Assembly: GCA_019704295.1 (NCBI GenBank)
Contig: AP024596.1
Coordinates: forward strand, 1,721,369 to 1,785,368
DNA from: Sulfolobales archaeon HS-7
Lineage (GTDB): Archaea > Thermoproteota > Thermoprotei_A > Sulfolobales > Sulfolobaceae
Direction of reading: 5' to 3'
Length of the DNA: 64,000 nt
The notes below the pieces were generated by a model. It was given only the letters and a program-made list of their open reading frames with translations. It ran no database searches and had not been told where the DNA came from. How positions within the stretch are numbered: position 1 is the first letter of the stretch; every line of letters begins with the position of its first letter. Positions 26,365-35,741 of the stretch are shown here, piece by piece. The position numbers and the translations under genes were made by a program.

Positions 26365-27722
26365 CTCCCTAACACCGAAGTCAATTCTCTTGAGATCTGC
26401 TCAAGTGTATTTTGGTCTTTTGACTCGATCATTACTCTTATTATGGGTTCTGTTCCACTTTTTCTTACTAAGAACCAGTACGAATCAGTAACTATTTTAA
26501 TACCGTCAATTGTAATAACCTTGCCCTTGTTCGAGTATATTGAGATAAGCTCATTGTAGATTTTATTGATGTCAGTATCTGCTTTTATGGGAACTTTAGT
26601 CTTCTTTGTAAAATACTTTGGCAGGGAATTGAAAAGTTCGTATGACGATTTTCCCTCATTTGCCATTAAGTCCAGCATTAAGGCAAATGTCATAGCGCCG
26701 TCTCTAACGTACTGATGTAAGGGGAAAATGAATCCCCCGTTTTCCTCAAAACCCGCTATTCCTCCCTCGTTTTTCAACGTATGAGCTATTACAACACTTC
26801 CTACCTTTGTGTACTCCACTCCTATACCCTTTTCCTTTAGGAATTCCTCTACAAGTAGTGAGGACGATACTGCAGTGAAGATCCTGTTTGGAAAACCTTT
26901 TTCTTTTGTCGAAGCCCACCATGATAACAGAGCTCCAGATCTGTCGCCCCATCTAACCTCTCCCCCCGAGTCAATAAATATAGCTCTATCTGCATCGCCA
27001 TCATGGGCTACACCGAGGTCAACCTTAAGGGACTTCGCTACGTCCGACGTTTGGGCTAAAGATTCAACCGTAGGTTCTGGCGTCCTTGCTGTGAAAAGTC
27101 CATCCAAGTGAGTATTAATACCGTAGACTTTGCACCCCAGCTCACGAGCAACAATAGGGGTAGTTATAGACCCGACACTGTTAGCTCCATCAATGAGAAC
27201 CTTGAAACCCTTTCCCCTTATCCTATTAACGTCAACATGAGACAGTATTCCCGATACGTAAGTTTCTATAACTCTATCCTCTCTTTTCACGTCGTTTAGT
27301 AATGATTTCCATGTAACAGAATTAAATTTTTCAGAGAAGAATATTTCTTCAATTTCATCCTCCTGTTGTCTGCTTATCTCCACGCCGTCTGGACCCATAA
27401 CTTTTATTCCGTTATACTCAGCTGGATTATGACTTGCTGTAATCATAACGCCTCCGTCATATCCTAACGTTTTAACTCCGTATTGAAGAGTAGGGGTTGG
27501 CATTAGGCCCGCTTCATATACTTTTACCCCCGTTGAGAGTAGACCCGCTTCGACAGCCTTTGTGAGCATATCTCCTCCGTTTCTTGCATCTCTTGCAATT
27601 AGAATTCTCTTATTGTCTCCAAAGAAAGTCCCTATTGCCATGCCCACTTTCAATGCAAGTTGAGGTACCATGTCCTTATTTATGATTCCTCTTATACCGT
27701 CAGTTCCAAATAATTTACCCAT
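26361..27722 (-). CDS. glmM: phosphoglucosamine/phosphohexomutase
   Basis: This is an alpha-D-phosphohexomutase that interconverts glucosamine-6-P and glucosamine-1-P or related sugars, supplying UDP-sugars for S-layer glycans. The phosphoserine loop [11 protein letters not shown] contains S97. The metal loop DGDADRA lies near 240, the sugar-binding GFEENGG near 330, and the phosphate-binding [10 protein letters not shown] at the C-terminus. The N-terminus [11 protein letters not shown] is that of the GlmM branch. 453 residues is standard. Archaeal members can also accept mannose- or glucose-phosphates. Confidence 0.93.
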   Translation of the reverse strand: MGKLFGTDGIRGIINKDMVPQLALKVGMAIGTFFGDNKRILIARDARNGGDMLTKAVEAGLLSTGVKVYEAGLMPTPTLQYGVKTLGYDGGVMITASHNPAEYNGIKVMGPDGVEISRQQEDEIEEIFFSEKFNSVTWKSLLNDVKREDRVIETYVSGILSHVDVNRIRGKGFKVLIDGANSVGSITTPIVARELGCKVYGINTHLDGLFTARTPEPTVESLAQTSDVAKSLKVDLGVAHDGDADRAIFIDSGGEVRWGDRSGALLSWWASTKEKGFPNRIFTAVSSSLLVEEFLKEKGIGVEYTKVGSVVIAHTLKNEGGIAGFEENGGFIFPLHQYVRDGAMTFALMLDLMANEGKSSYELFNSLPKYFTKKTKVPIKADTDINKIYNELISIYSNKGKVITIDGIKIVTDSYWFLVRKSGTEPIIRVMIESKDQNTLEQISRELTSVLGS

Positions 27723-28171
27723 AGAGAACTCTATTCTTACTAGCTAATTAATGTTACACCACTTTTTTGAGTTTTACATGATAGGGCAGTTATTTGAATA
27801 ACTTTGCTGGAACTGAAAGCCTTCAGTTACCAGGGGTGATTCAGAGTTCTTTACGGATTGTAATTTGTAAGAAAGATGGATAAAATAAAGTGAATTGTTG
27901 AGCGTAAGTCCCCCACTAATCATTGCGATTGTATTGAATTACATTTATTACAATTCTTAAAATAAACTGAATTTCAAAATAAGATGTGAATTGCTCGATG
28001 TCGGCTTTTCACGTTGAAAAGAGCCCCATTAAAAGAGTTCTTGCTTAAGCAATTGCAGGGTATTAGAGTTAATCTGATATAATATTACTGATGTATTTCG
28101 AATTAGATAACCTCATGATAACAATCCCCTAACCAATTATCCCCGTTTAACGCTCTTTTCTTTATAACGAG
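27723..28171. other. gene-free region: glmM promoter side and repeat family 1 copy C
   Basis: A 449-bp gap without a gene. Around 27850-27985 it holds a diverged copy of dispersed repeat family 1. GGCTTTTC (28003-28010) pairs with GAAAAG-A-GCC (28016-28025) to form a bulged hairpin. Confidence 0.45.
27850..27985 (+). repeat. dispersed repeat family 1, copy C (diverged)
   Basis: Same orientation as 11250-11400, with shared blocks GATTGTAATT, ATAAAATAAAG-GAATTGTT, then GCGATTG-ATT-AATTA. Clearly more decayed than copies A and B. Confidence 0.45.
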
Positions 28172-28576
28172 CTAAGAGAGGTCCAAGTAGCGCATTCCTA
28201 TGTTATCAATTCTATGGGCAAGCTTACTCTTGGATAGTCTTAGTGAACCCGAAACTCCCTTTATACATAACTCCTCAAAGTCATTTAATATCACATTTAT
28301 GGGATCTGATGTTTCACAGGAAAAATCGACATATCCGTCATATTCTATTCTACGAACGGGAATGTCGTTTATTGATAATATTAAGCCTCCGAAAAGGAGG
28401 GCTAAGCAGAAGGCCGTTTGCGTACACCATTCATTTATTCTCATTCCTTTCTCTAAATCTTCAAATCTGAGATTGAGGATATTTTTCTCCTTTGTTATAA
28501 AAGGAGGGGAATATGCCACAGTCACCTTAATTCTCCTGTCTATCTGTATTTCCTTTACAGATGGAAAGGATATCAT
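28172..28576 (-). CDS. hypothetical protein
   Basis: The family is not recognised. The 134 residues have a beta-rich N-terminus (EIQIDRRIKVTVAYSPPF), a central helix with a cysteine pair (WCTQTAFCLALLFGGLIL) and a mixed C-terminus. The ATG at 28576 overlaps the stop of the DHPS-like gene by 4 bp, so it is the last cistron of the long mtnP-led array. Because of this coupling a role connected with pterin metabolism is possible, but nothing in the sequence shows it. Confidence 0.65.
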   Translation of the reverse strand: MISFPSVKEIQIDRRIKVTVAYSPPFITKEKNILNLRFEDLEKGMRINEWCTQTAFCLALLFGGLILSINDIPVRRIEYDGYVDFSCETSDPINVILNDFEELCIKGVSGSLRLSKSKLAHRIDNIGMRYLDLS

Positions 28577-30039
28577 TCGCCTATTCGCCTGAATAGCCTT
28601 CTATCCTGAACGTAATTTTTGTCAAGGTCCCTCGCAATTTCTGCTTTAGCTAATTCATAACCTATGTAAAGAGCATGTTGAGGGGACACATGCGTCTTCC
28701 TTAGGAGCGTTCTGCCTATCGAAAGAGCATCTCTTCCCTTAAGCGTGAATTTGTCCTTTCCATAAAATGTAAGGTAGATGTTGCCTCCTTTTTTCCAAAT
28801 TTTTACGAAGCCCTCTCTATCAAATACAGGTTCTTCATTAACTACCTCCACTATTTCCTTAGGTTCCTCCTCATCGTCACTTTTTCGCTTATCCTTAACA
28901 AGTAATAGGTCAACCCCTATATCCTTAGGGAACCTACCTTGTGTCTGCGCTATTGCCATTAACTCTCCGCTTCGTTTTAACTCCCAGGAAGACCACTTCG
29001 TCTTTCCCTTTTCCATTGTGAGTAGACAAGAAGTTCCTGCCTCTACTGCCAAGGCTGTTAGTAAGCCGTTTACACCGTGACTGTCAACATCGATAAGTTC
29101 GGTAATGTTTAAAGTGCCCATTAAAAAGGGAATGTTAGGAAATTTAACGCTAAGTTGTTTATATGCATACAGACTGTCTATCACCCCTTTTAGTGGAGGT
29201 GCCATAACGGGATCTCCTATTATCTTTGTGTATCCCATATCAGAAGCTTTATTAAGTAACCATGACACTGTCTCCAATTTATTTTCCCTAGAAAAAGGCG
29301 CTACTACAAAGGTGGCGTCCTTTTTAACATCTGTTAATCTCTCAATATTTATTTCGTTAAGGTTAAACACAAAAGACGCTCCGGCCTCGATACCAGCTTT
29401 CAATTCCAAAATAGAGTCGGAATCAACTGCAGCGTGAAACCCCGTATCCAAAACCCTTTTTATCATTTCCTTTATATATGACGGATCAGAGGAGCCAACG
29501 GGTGTTCCGACAACTATCACATCAACATAACGTTTAACTCTATCAATTTCCTCAAGCTGTGAAGACTGGGACACCTCCAGGAAGATTCTAAACGGGGGAG
29601 GTCTAAGCGGTATCCTAAGTCCGTTCACCTCCATGAAGTCCTTATTCACCTCGGTCAACTCAAGAACTTTATTAATGTAATTTTTCCTCATTTCATCGAT
29701 TACCCTATCTGCCGGGTCCTTCTTGGAAAGTGTAATCCCTCTTTTTAGGGCGTCTATAACCAGAGGAATATCAGCGGCTTCTTCGGTGCCCTTAAAAGTA
29801 GGGACGTGGACCTTTTCCTCAATAACTGTACAATCGCCGTATACCAGACCGGGAACTAATATTATGTCATAGCCTTTTAAGTCCTGATCCTTTAATTTCT
29901 CCGCGATATACCTGACGCTCATTAGAGCAGCGACTGGGTAATCTAAGGACTTTATTGTAATATCTACGTCTTTAATTTCACTGCAGGCTCTTTTGACGTC
30001 ATCCAATGCAAGCGTTCCAGTGACTACTAGTAGCCGCAT
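28573..30039 (-). CDS. dihydropteroate synthase-related protein (archaeal DHPS-like)
   Basis: This archaeal protein has a TIM-barrel dihydropteroate-synthase-like domain in the middle (about 140-360: AAVDSDSILELKAGIEAGAS, then VFNLNEINIER and a late GVNGLLTALAVEAG). It also has an N-terminal Rossmann-like extension (LLVVTGTLALDDVKRA) and a C-terminal basic domain (GRDALSIGRTLLRKTHVSPQHA). Members are thought to act in modified folate or methanopterin-like cofactor synthesis, but the archaeal reaction is not fully established. The TTG at 30072 gives an unlikely extension, so ATG 30039 (MRLLVVTG) is chosen. It follows the IMPase gene and is coupled to the gene at 28172. Confidence 0.85.
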   Translation of the reverse strand: MRLLVVTGTLALDDVKRACSEIKDVDITIKSLDYPVAALMSVRYIAEKLKDQDLKGYDIILVPGLVYGDCTVIEEKVHVPTFKGTEEAADIPLVIDALKRGITLSKKDPADRVIDEMRKNYINKVLELTEVNKDFMEVNGLRIPLRPPPFRIFLEVSQSSQLEEIDRVKRYVDVIVVGTPVGSSDPSYIKEMIKRVLDTGFHAAVDSDSILELKAGIEAGASFVFNLNEINIERLTDVKKDATFVVAPFSRENKLETVSWLLNKASDMGYTKIIGDPVMAPPLKGVIDSLYAYKQLSVKFPNIPFLMGTLNITELIDVDSHGVNGLLTALAVEAGTSCLLTMEKGKTKWSSWELKRSGELMAIAQTQGRFPKDIGVDLLLVKDKRKSDDEEEPKEIVEVVNEEPVFDREGFVKIWKKGGNIYLTFYGKDKFTLKGRDALSIGRTLLRKTHVSPQHALYIGYELAKAEIARDLDKNYVQDRRLFRRIGE

Positions 30040-30080
30040 AACTACATTGCCGAAAGTGGGATTTAATTTCAAAGTATAGA

Positions 30081-30860
30081 CTAGTTAGAGAATAGAGCGG
30101 TTAACTCATGTTTTTCTCTTTTATGCGATACTATAACGCCTTTGTCTATTTCCTTCACCGAATTCAGGTCGATATCGATGTCTCGCCCAGTAAGATCGTA
30201 AATCTCATAACCCAACCTCTTACAAAAGTTAGATGACGACGCTACATCAACGTTCCTTATTGTTCCCCTTAAGTCTAAGAAAAGATAGGTTCTTCCTAGA
30301 CACGTATATATCATATCTAGTGATGAACAACCCAAGCTCCTGAACTTAAATCCCCTGAATTTTGAGAGAAGTTCCTTCGCTTTTTCGGCAGTTTTATAAT
30401 CAAAATAGGCCAGAATAACCTTTTTAGCCTCATGTGCACTGCCTTTGAATTCCGTTTTGTTAACGTATGCTATGTGCTCGTCATAAGAAAATACATCACT
30501 GGTAAATACGCTTTTGACAGAACCGGCGACACTATCTCCCTCTTTACTGAAAATCGCAAGTGATACCGATGACCAGGGAATACCAGATAAATAATTTGTA
30601 CTTCCATCAAGAGGATCAATAACGGCAACATATTCGTATTCCGAATTAACATGAGTTCCAGATTCCTCAGTTATTATCTTGAACTTGAAACCAGTGGAGT
30701 TTAGGTTGTCAATTATGAATTGTTCCGAGAGCCTGTCTACTTTCCTCGATACATCTTTGTCATGATAGCCTACTACTTGATCCATTCCCTCCTTATCGGT
30801 AAGTTCCTTGAGATAGTCAGATGCCAATTCAGTTATTCTTTCAGTTATTTTCCTTAACAT
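30081..30860 (-). CDS. inositol monophosphatase / fructose-1,6-bisphosphatase family phosphatase
   Basis: This is a lithium-sensitive-type sugar phosphatase. The metal sites are ITEES near 65 and [13 protein letters not shown] near 85, with the C-terminal [18 protein letters not shown] replacing the usual WDxAAG motif; aspartate is kept. Family members hydrolyse inositol-1-P or fructose-1,6-bisphosphate, and in archaea often both. A GTG at 30872 could add four residues, but TGAGG a few bases before ATG 30860 fits a Shine-Dalgarno, so the ATG is preferred. The gene overlaps trxB by about 20 bp and precedes the DHPS-like gene. Confidence 0.87.
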   Translation of the reverse strand: MLRKITERITELASDYLKELTDKEGMDQVVGYHDKDVSRKVDRLSEQFIIDNLNSTGFKFKIITEESGTHVNSEYEYVAVIDPLDGSTNYLSGIPWSSVSLAIFSKEGDSVAGSVKSVFTSDVFSYDEHIAYVNKTEFKGSAHEAKKVILAYFDYKTAEKAKELLSKFRGFKFRSLGCSSLDMIYTCLGRTYLFLDLRGTIRNVDVASSSNFCKRLGYEIYDLTGRDIDIDLNSVKEIDKGVIVSHKREKHELTALFSN

Positions 30861-31830
30861 CCTTGCCCTCACTTAGGTCCTTATAAGCGGAGTAGGCAGC
30901 AATAGCTCCCTGAGACACCGCTGTTATGATTTGTCTAAACCCTAACCACTTATTAGTACAATCACCGGCGGCGTAAACTAAGGGTAGATTTGTTCGCATC
31001 CAATCGTCAACCTTTATGTAACCGTTTTCGTCCGTTTCTAAGTTGTTCTTCCTTGCGAAATCTACAGGAGGTTCAAAACCTATTTCCACGAATATCCCAT
31101 TAACGTTAAGTTTTCTTCTTTGCTTATTTTTAATATTCTCTATTTCCACTTCCTTGACTATCTTCTCTCCTTCAATTTTGGTAACAACAGAATTCATAAT
31201 TATTTCTACGTTTGGTTTCTCTGAAACCATTTTAACGTATACGGGCTGGGCGCGGAAGGAGTCCCTCCTGTGCACTAGGTATACTTTTGTAGCATATCTT
31301 GAAAGCAATTCAGCCCCTTCTAATGCTGAGTCTCCTCCACCTACTACCACGACTTCTCTTCCTTTAAACAGAGGAGCATCACATATCGAACAGTAGGAAA
31401 CACCTCGTCCTGCAAACTCCTGTTCGCCTGGAACATTGAGTTTCCTTCTCTTGACCCCCACGGTGACAATAATTGTTTTACTCTTAAACTCCCCTTTCCT
31501 TTTTGTCTTTACTACGTAATAGTCTCCTTCCCTCCTAAAAGACTCTACAGTATCCATTAGTTGAGGGACTTTATATTTTATTACGTGACTATTAAACACC
31601 TTTATTACATCTGCCGCCTGATAACCGATTAATCCTAAATAGTCGTCAACTTCGCCCGCTTCAGTTAGTTGACCTCCTGGGGTCTCCCCTATAATGAGAG
31701 TATTAAGCATATATCTTGCAGTATATAAAGCGGTTCCATAGGCTGCTGGACCCATCCCTATTATTATTGTGTCAAATACATCTCCAGCTTTTACTTCGGC
31801 ACTTTTAAAAGATATACTCATAATCTTCAC
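30841..31830 (-). CDS. trxB: thioredoxin reductase
   Basis: This FAD- and NAD(P)H-dependent reductase supplies electrons to thioredoxins and probably to the disulfide oxidoreductase at 15229. The FAD-binding [10 protein letters not shown] motif is near 25-34, the redox pair is CSIC at 147-150, the nucleotide-binding [11 protein letters not shown] is near 164-174, and the C-terminal FAD motif is [16 protein letters not shown]. The length of 329 residues is standard. The dinucleotide site has HRRDSFRAQ, which favours NADPH in known enzymes. It lies 74 bp downstream of the prenyl synthase and overlaps the IMPase gene. Confidence 0.95.
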   Translation of the reverse strand: MKIMSISFKSAEVKAGDVFDTIIIGMGPAAYGTALYTARYMLNTLIIGETPGGQLTEAGEVDDYLGLIGYQAADVIKVFNSHVIKYKVPQLMDTVESFRREGDYYVVKTKRKGEFKSKTIIVTVGVKRRKLNVPGEQEFAGRGVSYCSICDAPLFKGREVVVVGGGDSALEGAELLSRYATKVYLVHRRDSFRAQPVYVKMVSEKPNVEIIMNSVVTKIEGEKIVKEVEIENIKNKQRRKLNVNGIFVEIGFEPPVDFARKNNLETDENGYIKVDDWMRTNLPLVYAAGDCTNKWLGFRQIITAVSQGAIAAYSAYKDLSEGKDVKENN

Positions 31831-31904
31831 CGTACCAGGAATATAGTTTGGTCTGAAAATATTATATCTTTCTAATTAACCCTAATAACTAATTTGATAT
31901 TATT

Positions 31905-32747
31905 TTAACCTGATGACAGTTCTTCCGCCTTTAATTGCGAAAGGAAGAGCTGAGGCAAATCTGACATTATCTTTCGATATTCGTTATCAATTTTTATTTC
32001 CCCTAATGTAGACAAGTAAAGCCTCATATAATAGTCGAGCTGTGTGTTTACATATTCCTCTACGTTCTTGCCAAAATTCTTATACAGGACTGCAGCACTT
32101 CCAATTAATTTATCTAACTTTCCTTTGAATTTCAATATATCCATATAATCATCGATAATCTGATACTGTATCCCCAAACTTCTCCCTAACTGAAGAGCCT
32201 CGGGAAGATAAGTCGACTCTCCTGAGGCGAAAATACCAAGAGCTGTGGAGAGTTCGAAGAAACTACCCGTTTTCAATTCAATTATGTCTATGTAATCGGG
32301 TGTTTCAAAGGTATCCCTTAATGCCCCCACACCTATATTCCTCCATAGGTCTACACTGATCTTTAGCGCCTCGTCACCGTATTTTGAGATTATCCTAAGT
32401 GCAGATGGGATTAAGTAGTTGGTTGCAAGGATTACCTTCTTGTTGCCAAATACAACCCATGCAGCTTTCTTACCCCTTCTTTCCAAATCGCCATCCATAA
32501 TGTCATCTAACGCTAGCGACGCTGCGTGTAGTATTTCCACTGCAAGAGCGCCATCTATCGCCTTTTCCTCCGACGAACCGAAAAATTCGGCTACCAGCAT
32601 TACCAGTAATCCCCTAAACCTTTTACCGTCTCTTAACATGTATTTGCTTAGTTCAATTATATTCCAATCTCCATTCTGATTTATAAAATCGTCAATCTTC
32701 GCATCGATTAAAGTTTTCCTTTCTTGCCAATACCTAAATAAGTCCAT
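31905..32747 (-). CDS. trans-polyprenyl diphosphate synthase, hexaprenyl-PP-synthase-like
   Basis: The enzyme condenses isopentenyl diphosphate onto allylic diphosphates. Both aspartate-rich motifs are present: DDIMD at 81-85 and IDDYMD near 199. The sequence (LRDGKRFRGLL, EILHAASLALDDI, RGKKAAWVVFGNKKVI, then ATNYLIPSALRII) closely resembles the Sulfolobus hexaprenyl diphosphate synthase, including its length of about 280 residues. It is less like the larger geranylgeranyl synthase of these organisms. The C30 chain would serve the caldariellaquinone side chain. Chain length is inferred from similarity. It follows the unknown gene at 32750 by 2 bp. Confidence 0.88.
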   Translation of the reverse strand: MDLFRYWQERKTLIDAKIDDFINQNGDWNIIELSKYMLRDGKRFRGLLVMLVAEFFGSSEEKAIDGALAVEILHAASLALDDIMDGDLERRGKKAAWVVFGNKKVILATNYLIPSALRIISKYGDEALKISVDLWRNIGVGALRDTFETPDYIDIIELKTGSFFELSTALGIFASGESTYLPEALQLGRSLGIQYQIIDDYMDILKFKGKLDKLIGSAAVLYKNFGKNVEEYVNTQLDYYMRLYLSTLGEIKIDNEYRKIMSDLPQLFLSQLKAEELSSG

Positions 32748-32749
32748 TT

Positions 32750-33493
32750 CTAATCCCCTTTAACCATCTCTTTACCTCTCTCAATTTCAGCCGTTAGGTA
32801 GAGTGGTGCTAATATAGGATCGTAATTATAATACTTAATGGAGACTTTGTTTCCATTTAACGATATGTCGCTGGACATCATACGTCCTATGTGTTCGTCT
32901 ACTCCATTATAAACAACCACAGTATTTCCTGAACACATTTTATGATACGGGTAATGATATGTTTTTACGAATTTATGAGTTTTAGTCAAAATTTCATAGG
33001 CTGGATACATTACTGGCGACAAGGCCACACACTCGATATTATCTAACGGAAAAGGTTCCGAATCCTCTACGTTATATTCATTAATTTCCTCTAGAAGTCG
33101 CTTTGTTCTAACGTTCTCCTCAACCCTAAGCAATGCTTCCCTGATGAGGAAAACGCTCATGTCTATTGAACAGTTCAGTCTAACAAGGATAGTTTCTATA
33201 CCGAAAGGTTTTGTCTCCGCACACGTTACAATTTGAGGTTTTGAGTTCAAAACCCTGGCTTCCTGTTGTACTTCGAAAATCTCCCTTTTATCTCCTCCTA
33301 TAAAGAGAAAATTGTCTATATCATTATAATTTAGCGAGAAGTATAGAAACTCGTAAACTGATGTAATTGAAATACGTCTATTCGAGAAAGTGGACAGAAT
33401 TCTATAGAGTAGATTCGATGGGAGTAGTCCGTCTTTCCCATACACTATATAGCTAACGTCTAAATTAACGCTTTCTCCAGAGCCTTGCAACAA
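32750..33493 (-). CDS. hypothetical protein, possibly related to SIS/sugar-isomerase-type folds
   Basis: I do not recognise this family with confidence. The 247 residues alternate hydrophobic strands and helices ([64 protein letters not shown]), which suggests an alpha/beta fold. The start is TTG at 33493, since no ATG is well placed; it overlaps the 3' end of mtnP by 34 bp. The gene sits between mtnP and the prenyl synthase with almost no spacing, so it is co-translated with them. Confidence 0.6.
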   Translation of the reverse strand: MLQGSGESVNLDVSYIVYGKDGLLPSNLLYRILSTFSNRRISITSVYEFLYFSLNYNDIDNFLFIGGDKREIFEVQQEARVLNSKPQIVTCAETKPFGIETILVRLNCSIDMSVFLIREALLRVEENVRTKRLLEEINEYNVEDSEPFPLDNIECVALSPVMYPAYEILTKTHKFVKTYHYPYHKMCSGNTVVVYNGVDEHIGRMMSSDISLNGNKVSIKYYNYDPILAPLYLTAEIERGKEMVKGD

Positions 33494-34263
33494 CTACACC
33501 TTTTCTCGTCAGGGTTCTCTGGGATATTTGATATTATCCTTGACAGTAGTTTTTTCACGTTTTCTACGTTTTTCTTCATCACCTTCTCCACTTCTTCAGC
33601 TGTAACGGGATGTTCTGAATACACATCGTAATCGGTTATCATGGCAAGAGTCGCATAACAAATTTGGGATTCGCAGGCTAAGTTAATTTCGGGAACTAAT
33701 GTCATTCCAATCACATCACCATTTAACGTCCTTTTCCACGCGAGAGATTCTGCCCTAGTTGAGAATCGCGGACCTTCAATGCATATGTAGTTACCCCTCT
33801 TGTGGATAACCACTCCCAGATCAGCTGAGGATTCGATAATAATTTCCCTGAGTTGTTCGCAGAACGGATCGGCCATTGAAATATGAGCTACTTGAGGCCC
33901 ATCGTAAAATGTGTACTCCCTTTTTTTCGTCATATCTACGAACTGGTCTGGAACCACTAAATCCCCAGGTTTATAATCATCTCTTAGACTACCCACAGCC
34001 GATACGGATATTATCCACTTTACTCCAAGTTGTGCTAAAGCGTATATATTAGCCCTATAGTTTATCTTATGTGGAGGTATTCTATGCCCCGTACCATGCC
34101 TAGGAAGGAATGCAACTCGCTTATTATTAAAACTCCCAATTGATATGAAATCGCTTGGCTCACCGTAGGGCGTATGAACTTTTATCCTCTCTTCAATTTT
34201 AAATATTTCCGGATCATAGATTCCGGAACCACCTATAATTCCTATCAATGCGGTACTGACCAT
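33460..34263 (-). CDS. mtnP: S-methyl-5'-thioadenosine phosphorylase
   Basis: This phosphorylase cleaves methylthioadenosine, a polyamine-synthesis by-product, to adenine and methylthioribose-1-phosphate. Family signatures include [14 protein letters not shown] at the N-terminus, [21 protein letters not shown], and the purine-site [13 protein letters not shown] and [14 protein letters not shown]. The C-terminus [12 protein letters not shown] has the CxC motif (C256, C258) known from the disulfide-rich Sulfolobus enzyme. 267 residues is close to the 270 of that protein. The gene heads a seven-gene minus-strand array. Start ATG at 34263; alternative internal starts are not needed. Confidence 0.95.
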   Translation of the reverse strand: MVSTALIGIIGGSGIYDPEIFKIEERIKVHTPYGEPSDFISIGSFNNKRVAFLPRHGTGHRIPPHKINYRANIYALAQLGVKWIISVSAVGSLRDDYKPGDLVVPDQFVDMTKKREYTFYDGPQVAHISMADPFCEQLREIIIESSADLGVVIHKRGNYICIEGPRFSTRAESLAWKRTLNGDVIGMTLVPEINLACESQICYATLAMITDYDVYSEHPVTAEEVEKVMKKNVENVKKLLSRIISNIPENPDEKRCSCCKALEKALI

Positions 34264-34335
34264 TACTACTACAGATTTTTTACGTAGTCGCTAACTATTA
34301 TTTTTTCCCATTACACTATCGTGGGAAGTGGCGCA

Positions 34336-34420
<85 letters not shown>

Positions 34421-34527
34421 ATAACACATTAAAGAAGTGAATCCTCAGGCTAAAAAGCTTACACTGTAGTTTTGCGTTATTATCACGATTAGATAGTTTT
34501 AAATGTGGTAAGGTTAATGATAGGAAT

Positions 34528-34602
34528 AGCGGGGTGGGCTAGCCTGGTAAGGCCGCGGGGCTCATAACCCCGAGATCCCTGGTTCAAATCCAGGCCCCGC
34601 TA
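34528..34602 (+). tRNA. initiator tRNA-Met (anticodon CAT)
   Basis: The cloverleaf has AGCGGGG/CCCCGCT acceptor strands, anticodon stem CGGGG/CCCCG around CTCATAA and T-arm CCTGGTTCAAATCCAGG. The A1-U72 pair and the three G-C pairs next to the anticodon loop identify it as the initiator. No intron and no encoded CCA. A box C/D candidate starts 6 nt after it. Confidence 0.97.
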
Positions 34603-34604
34603 TT

Positions 34605-34664
34605 AAAGATGATGACGAAGAAGCCGAGAAGAGTCGATGAATTGGCGAGAGGCAGCCACTGAAT
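34605..34664 (+). ncRNA. candidate box C/D sRNA directly downstream of initiator tRNA
   Basis: A canonical C box ATGATGA (34609-34615) and D box CTGA (34659-34662) frame 54 nt in total, with an internal C'-like CGATGA (34635-34640) and a weak D'-like CCGA (34624-34627). The internal spacings (8 nt and 18 nt) deviate from the usual 12 nt. The start lies 6 nt after the tRNA 3' end, so a tRNA-sRNA dicistronic transcript is possible. Confidence 0.4.
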
Positions 34665-35455
34665 TATTCAATTTCTAAATCCAATAACGTGTTTGTTACG
34701 ATCGTCGGATCGTCAGATGAGTTGGTAAGTTCATCTTTACTTGAAACACCAGTAAGGACCAAAATGCTATCTACTCCCAGCGTGTTTGCTAATCTTATAT
34801 CTGTCTCTAACTGATCACCGATAATTACAGTCTTTCCAACTTTGATATCACTGCTTAACGGCACGAGTATCCATTTGTGAGGTTTTCCAGTTATAACATC
34901 AGGTTCTTTCTTTATTCCAAAAACTATTGCCTGTACTAATGCCCCTGCACCGAGCTTCAAACCAGCTTTTGATGGCCAGAGTCTATCAGCATTAGTGGCT
35001 ATGAACATCGCCCCGTTTTTTATAATTCTCGCTGCAAGTGATAGTTTTTCATAAGTTGCGAACCTATCTAAACCGACTACGACTGCTTCAGCACCCCTTT
35101 CCAATGCCTGCTTCTCGTCTATTATAGTAAACTGATTATTCCTTAACTCATTGATAAGACCTTCCTCGCCGACCACAAAAACATTCCTGACTTCCGTTCT
35201 AGTTTTAAGGTAATGCGCTGTCGCAACTGCTGAGGTTATTATCCTCTCAGGTTCGATCGGTAATCCAAAGGACGTTAAAAGCCTTGAGAGGAGAACCCTA
35301 TTTATACCGGAATTATTTGAAATTAATACCACCTCCTTCCCCATACTCCTCAGCTTACTCATAACTTGGAGATTCTCGTATATTGGTTCCCCTTCCCTTA
35401 TTAGGACTCCATCTACGTCGCTTATTATGAGTTCATAATCCTTTAACTTTTTCAT
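34664..35455 (-). CDS. HAD superfamily phosphatase (NagD/type IIA cap)
   Basis: This is a sugar- or nucleotide-phosphatase of the HAD superfamily. Motif I is ISDVDGVLIREGEPI (nucleophile aspartate near residue 11), motif II is LISNNSG, motif III lies in TGKPHKWI, and motif IV is VIIGDQLETDIRLA. The cap insert (about 80-180, GLDRFATYEKL, NADRLWPSKAGLKLGAGAL) is type IIA as in NagD and 4-nitrophenylphosphatase. 263 residues is normal. The physiological substrate is unknown. Its ATG overlaps the stop of the small upstream gene by 4 bp. Confidence 0.88.
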   Translation of the reverse strand: MKKLKDYELIISDVDGVLIREGEPIYENLQVMSKLRSMGKEVVLISNNSGINRVLLSRLLTSFGLPIEPERIITSAVATAHYLKTRTEVRNVFVVGEEGLINELRNNQFTIIDEKQALERGAEAVVVGLDRFATYEKLSLAARIIKNGAMFIATNADRLWPSKAGLKLGAGALVQAIVFGIKKEPDVITGKPHKWILVPLSSDIKVGKTVIIGDQLETDIRLANTLGVDSILVLTGVSSKDELTNSSDDPTIVTNTLLDLEIE

Positions 35456-35733
35456 CGAATAAGCCCCAACTTTATCATTATTTCGCTACTTAACTGTTTT
35501 TCGTCTCTGGGGAAGCCGAAAAGGCCGTAAGGTGAGTACATGGCACCTACACAGTCCCACTCAATATGTTCATTTTTAAGAATTTTAAAGAACAAATATC
35601 TCTTATTATACACATATATCGCATAAATGTTATCACCTTTCTGACCTATATACATTGTACATTCATCCATTACTTCTACCTTTACTTTATCGAATTGAAG
35701 GTTATTCACGTCAAGAAGCATTTTAATTTCCAT
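35452..35733 (-). CDS. hypothetical protein
   Basis: The family is not recognised. The 93 residues look like a small beta-rich domain (VEVMDECTMYIGQKGDNIYA, then IYVYNKRYLFFKIL), followed by a short helical end with the sequence PYGLFGFPRDEKQLSSEI. It overlaps the HAD phosphatase gene by 4 bp and could be its partner. The start ATG (35733) lies only 8 bp from the divergent DUF2070 gene. Confidence 0.65.
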   Translation of the reverse strand: MEIKMLLDVNNLQFDKVKVEVMDECTMYIGQKGDNIYAIYVYNKRYLFFKILKNEHIEWDCVGAMYSPYGLFGFPRDEKQLSSEIMIKLGLIR

Positions 35734-35741
35734 TAGAAATA

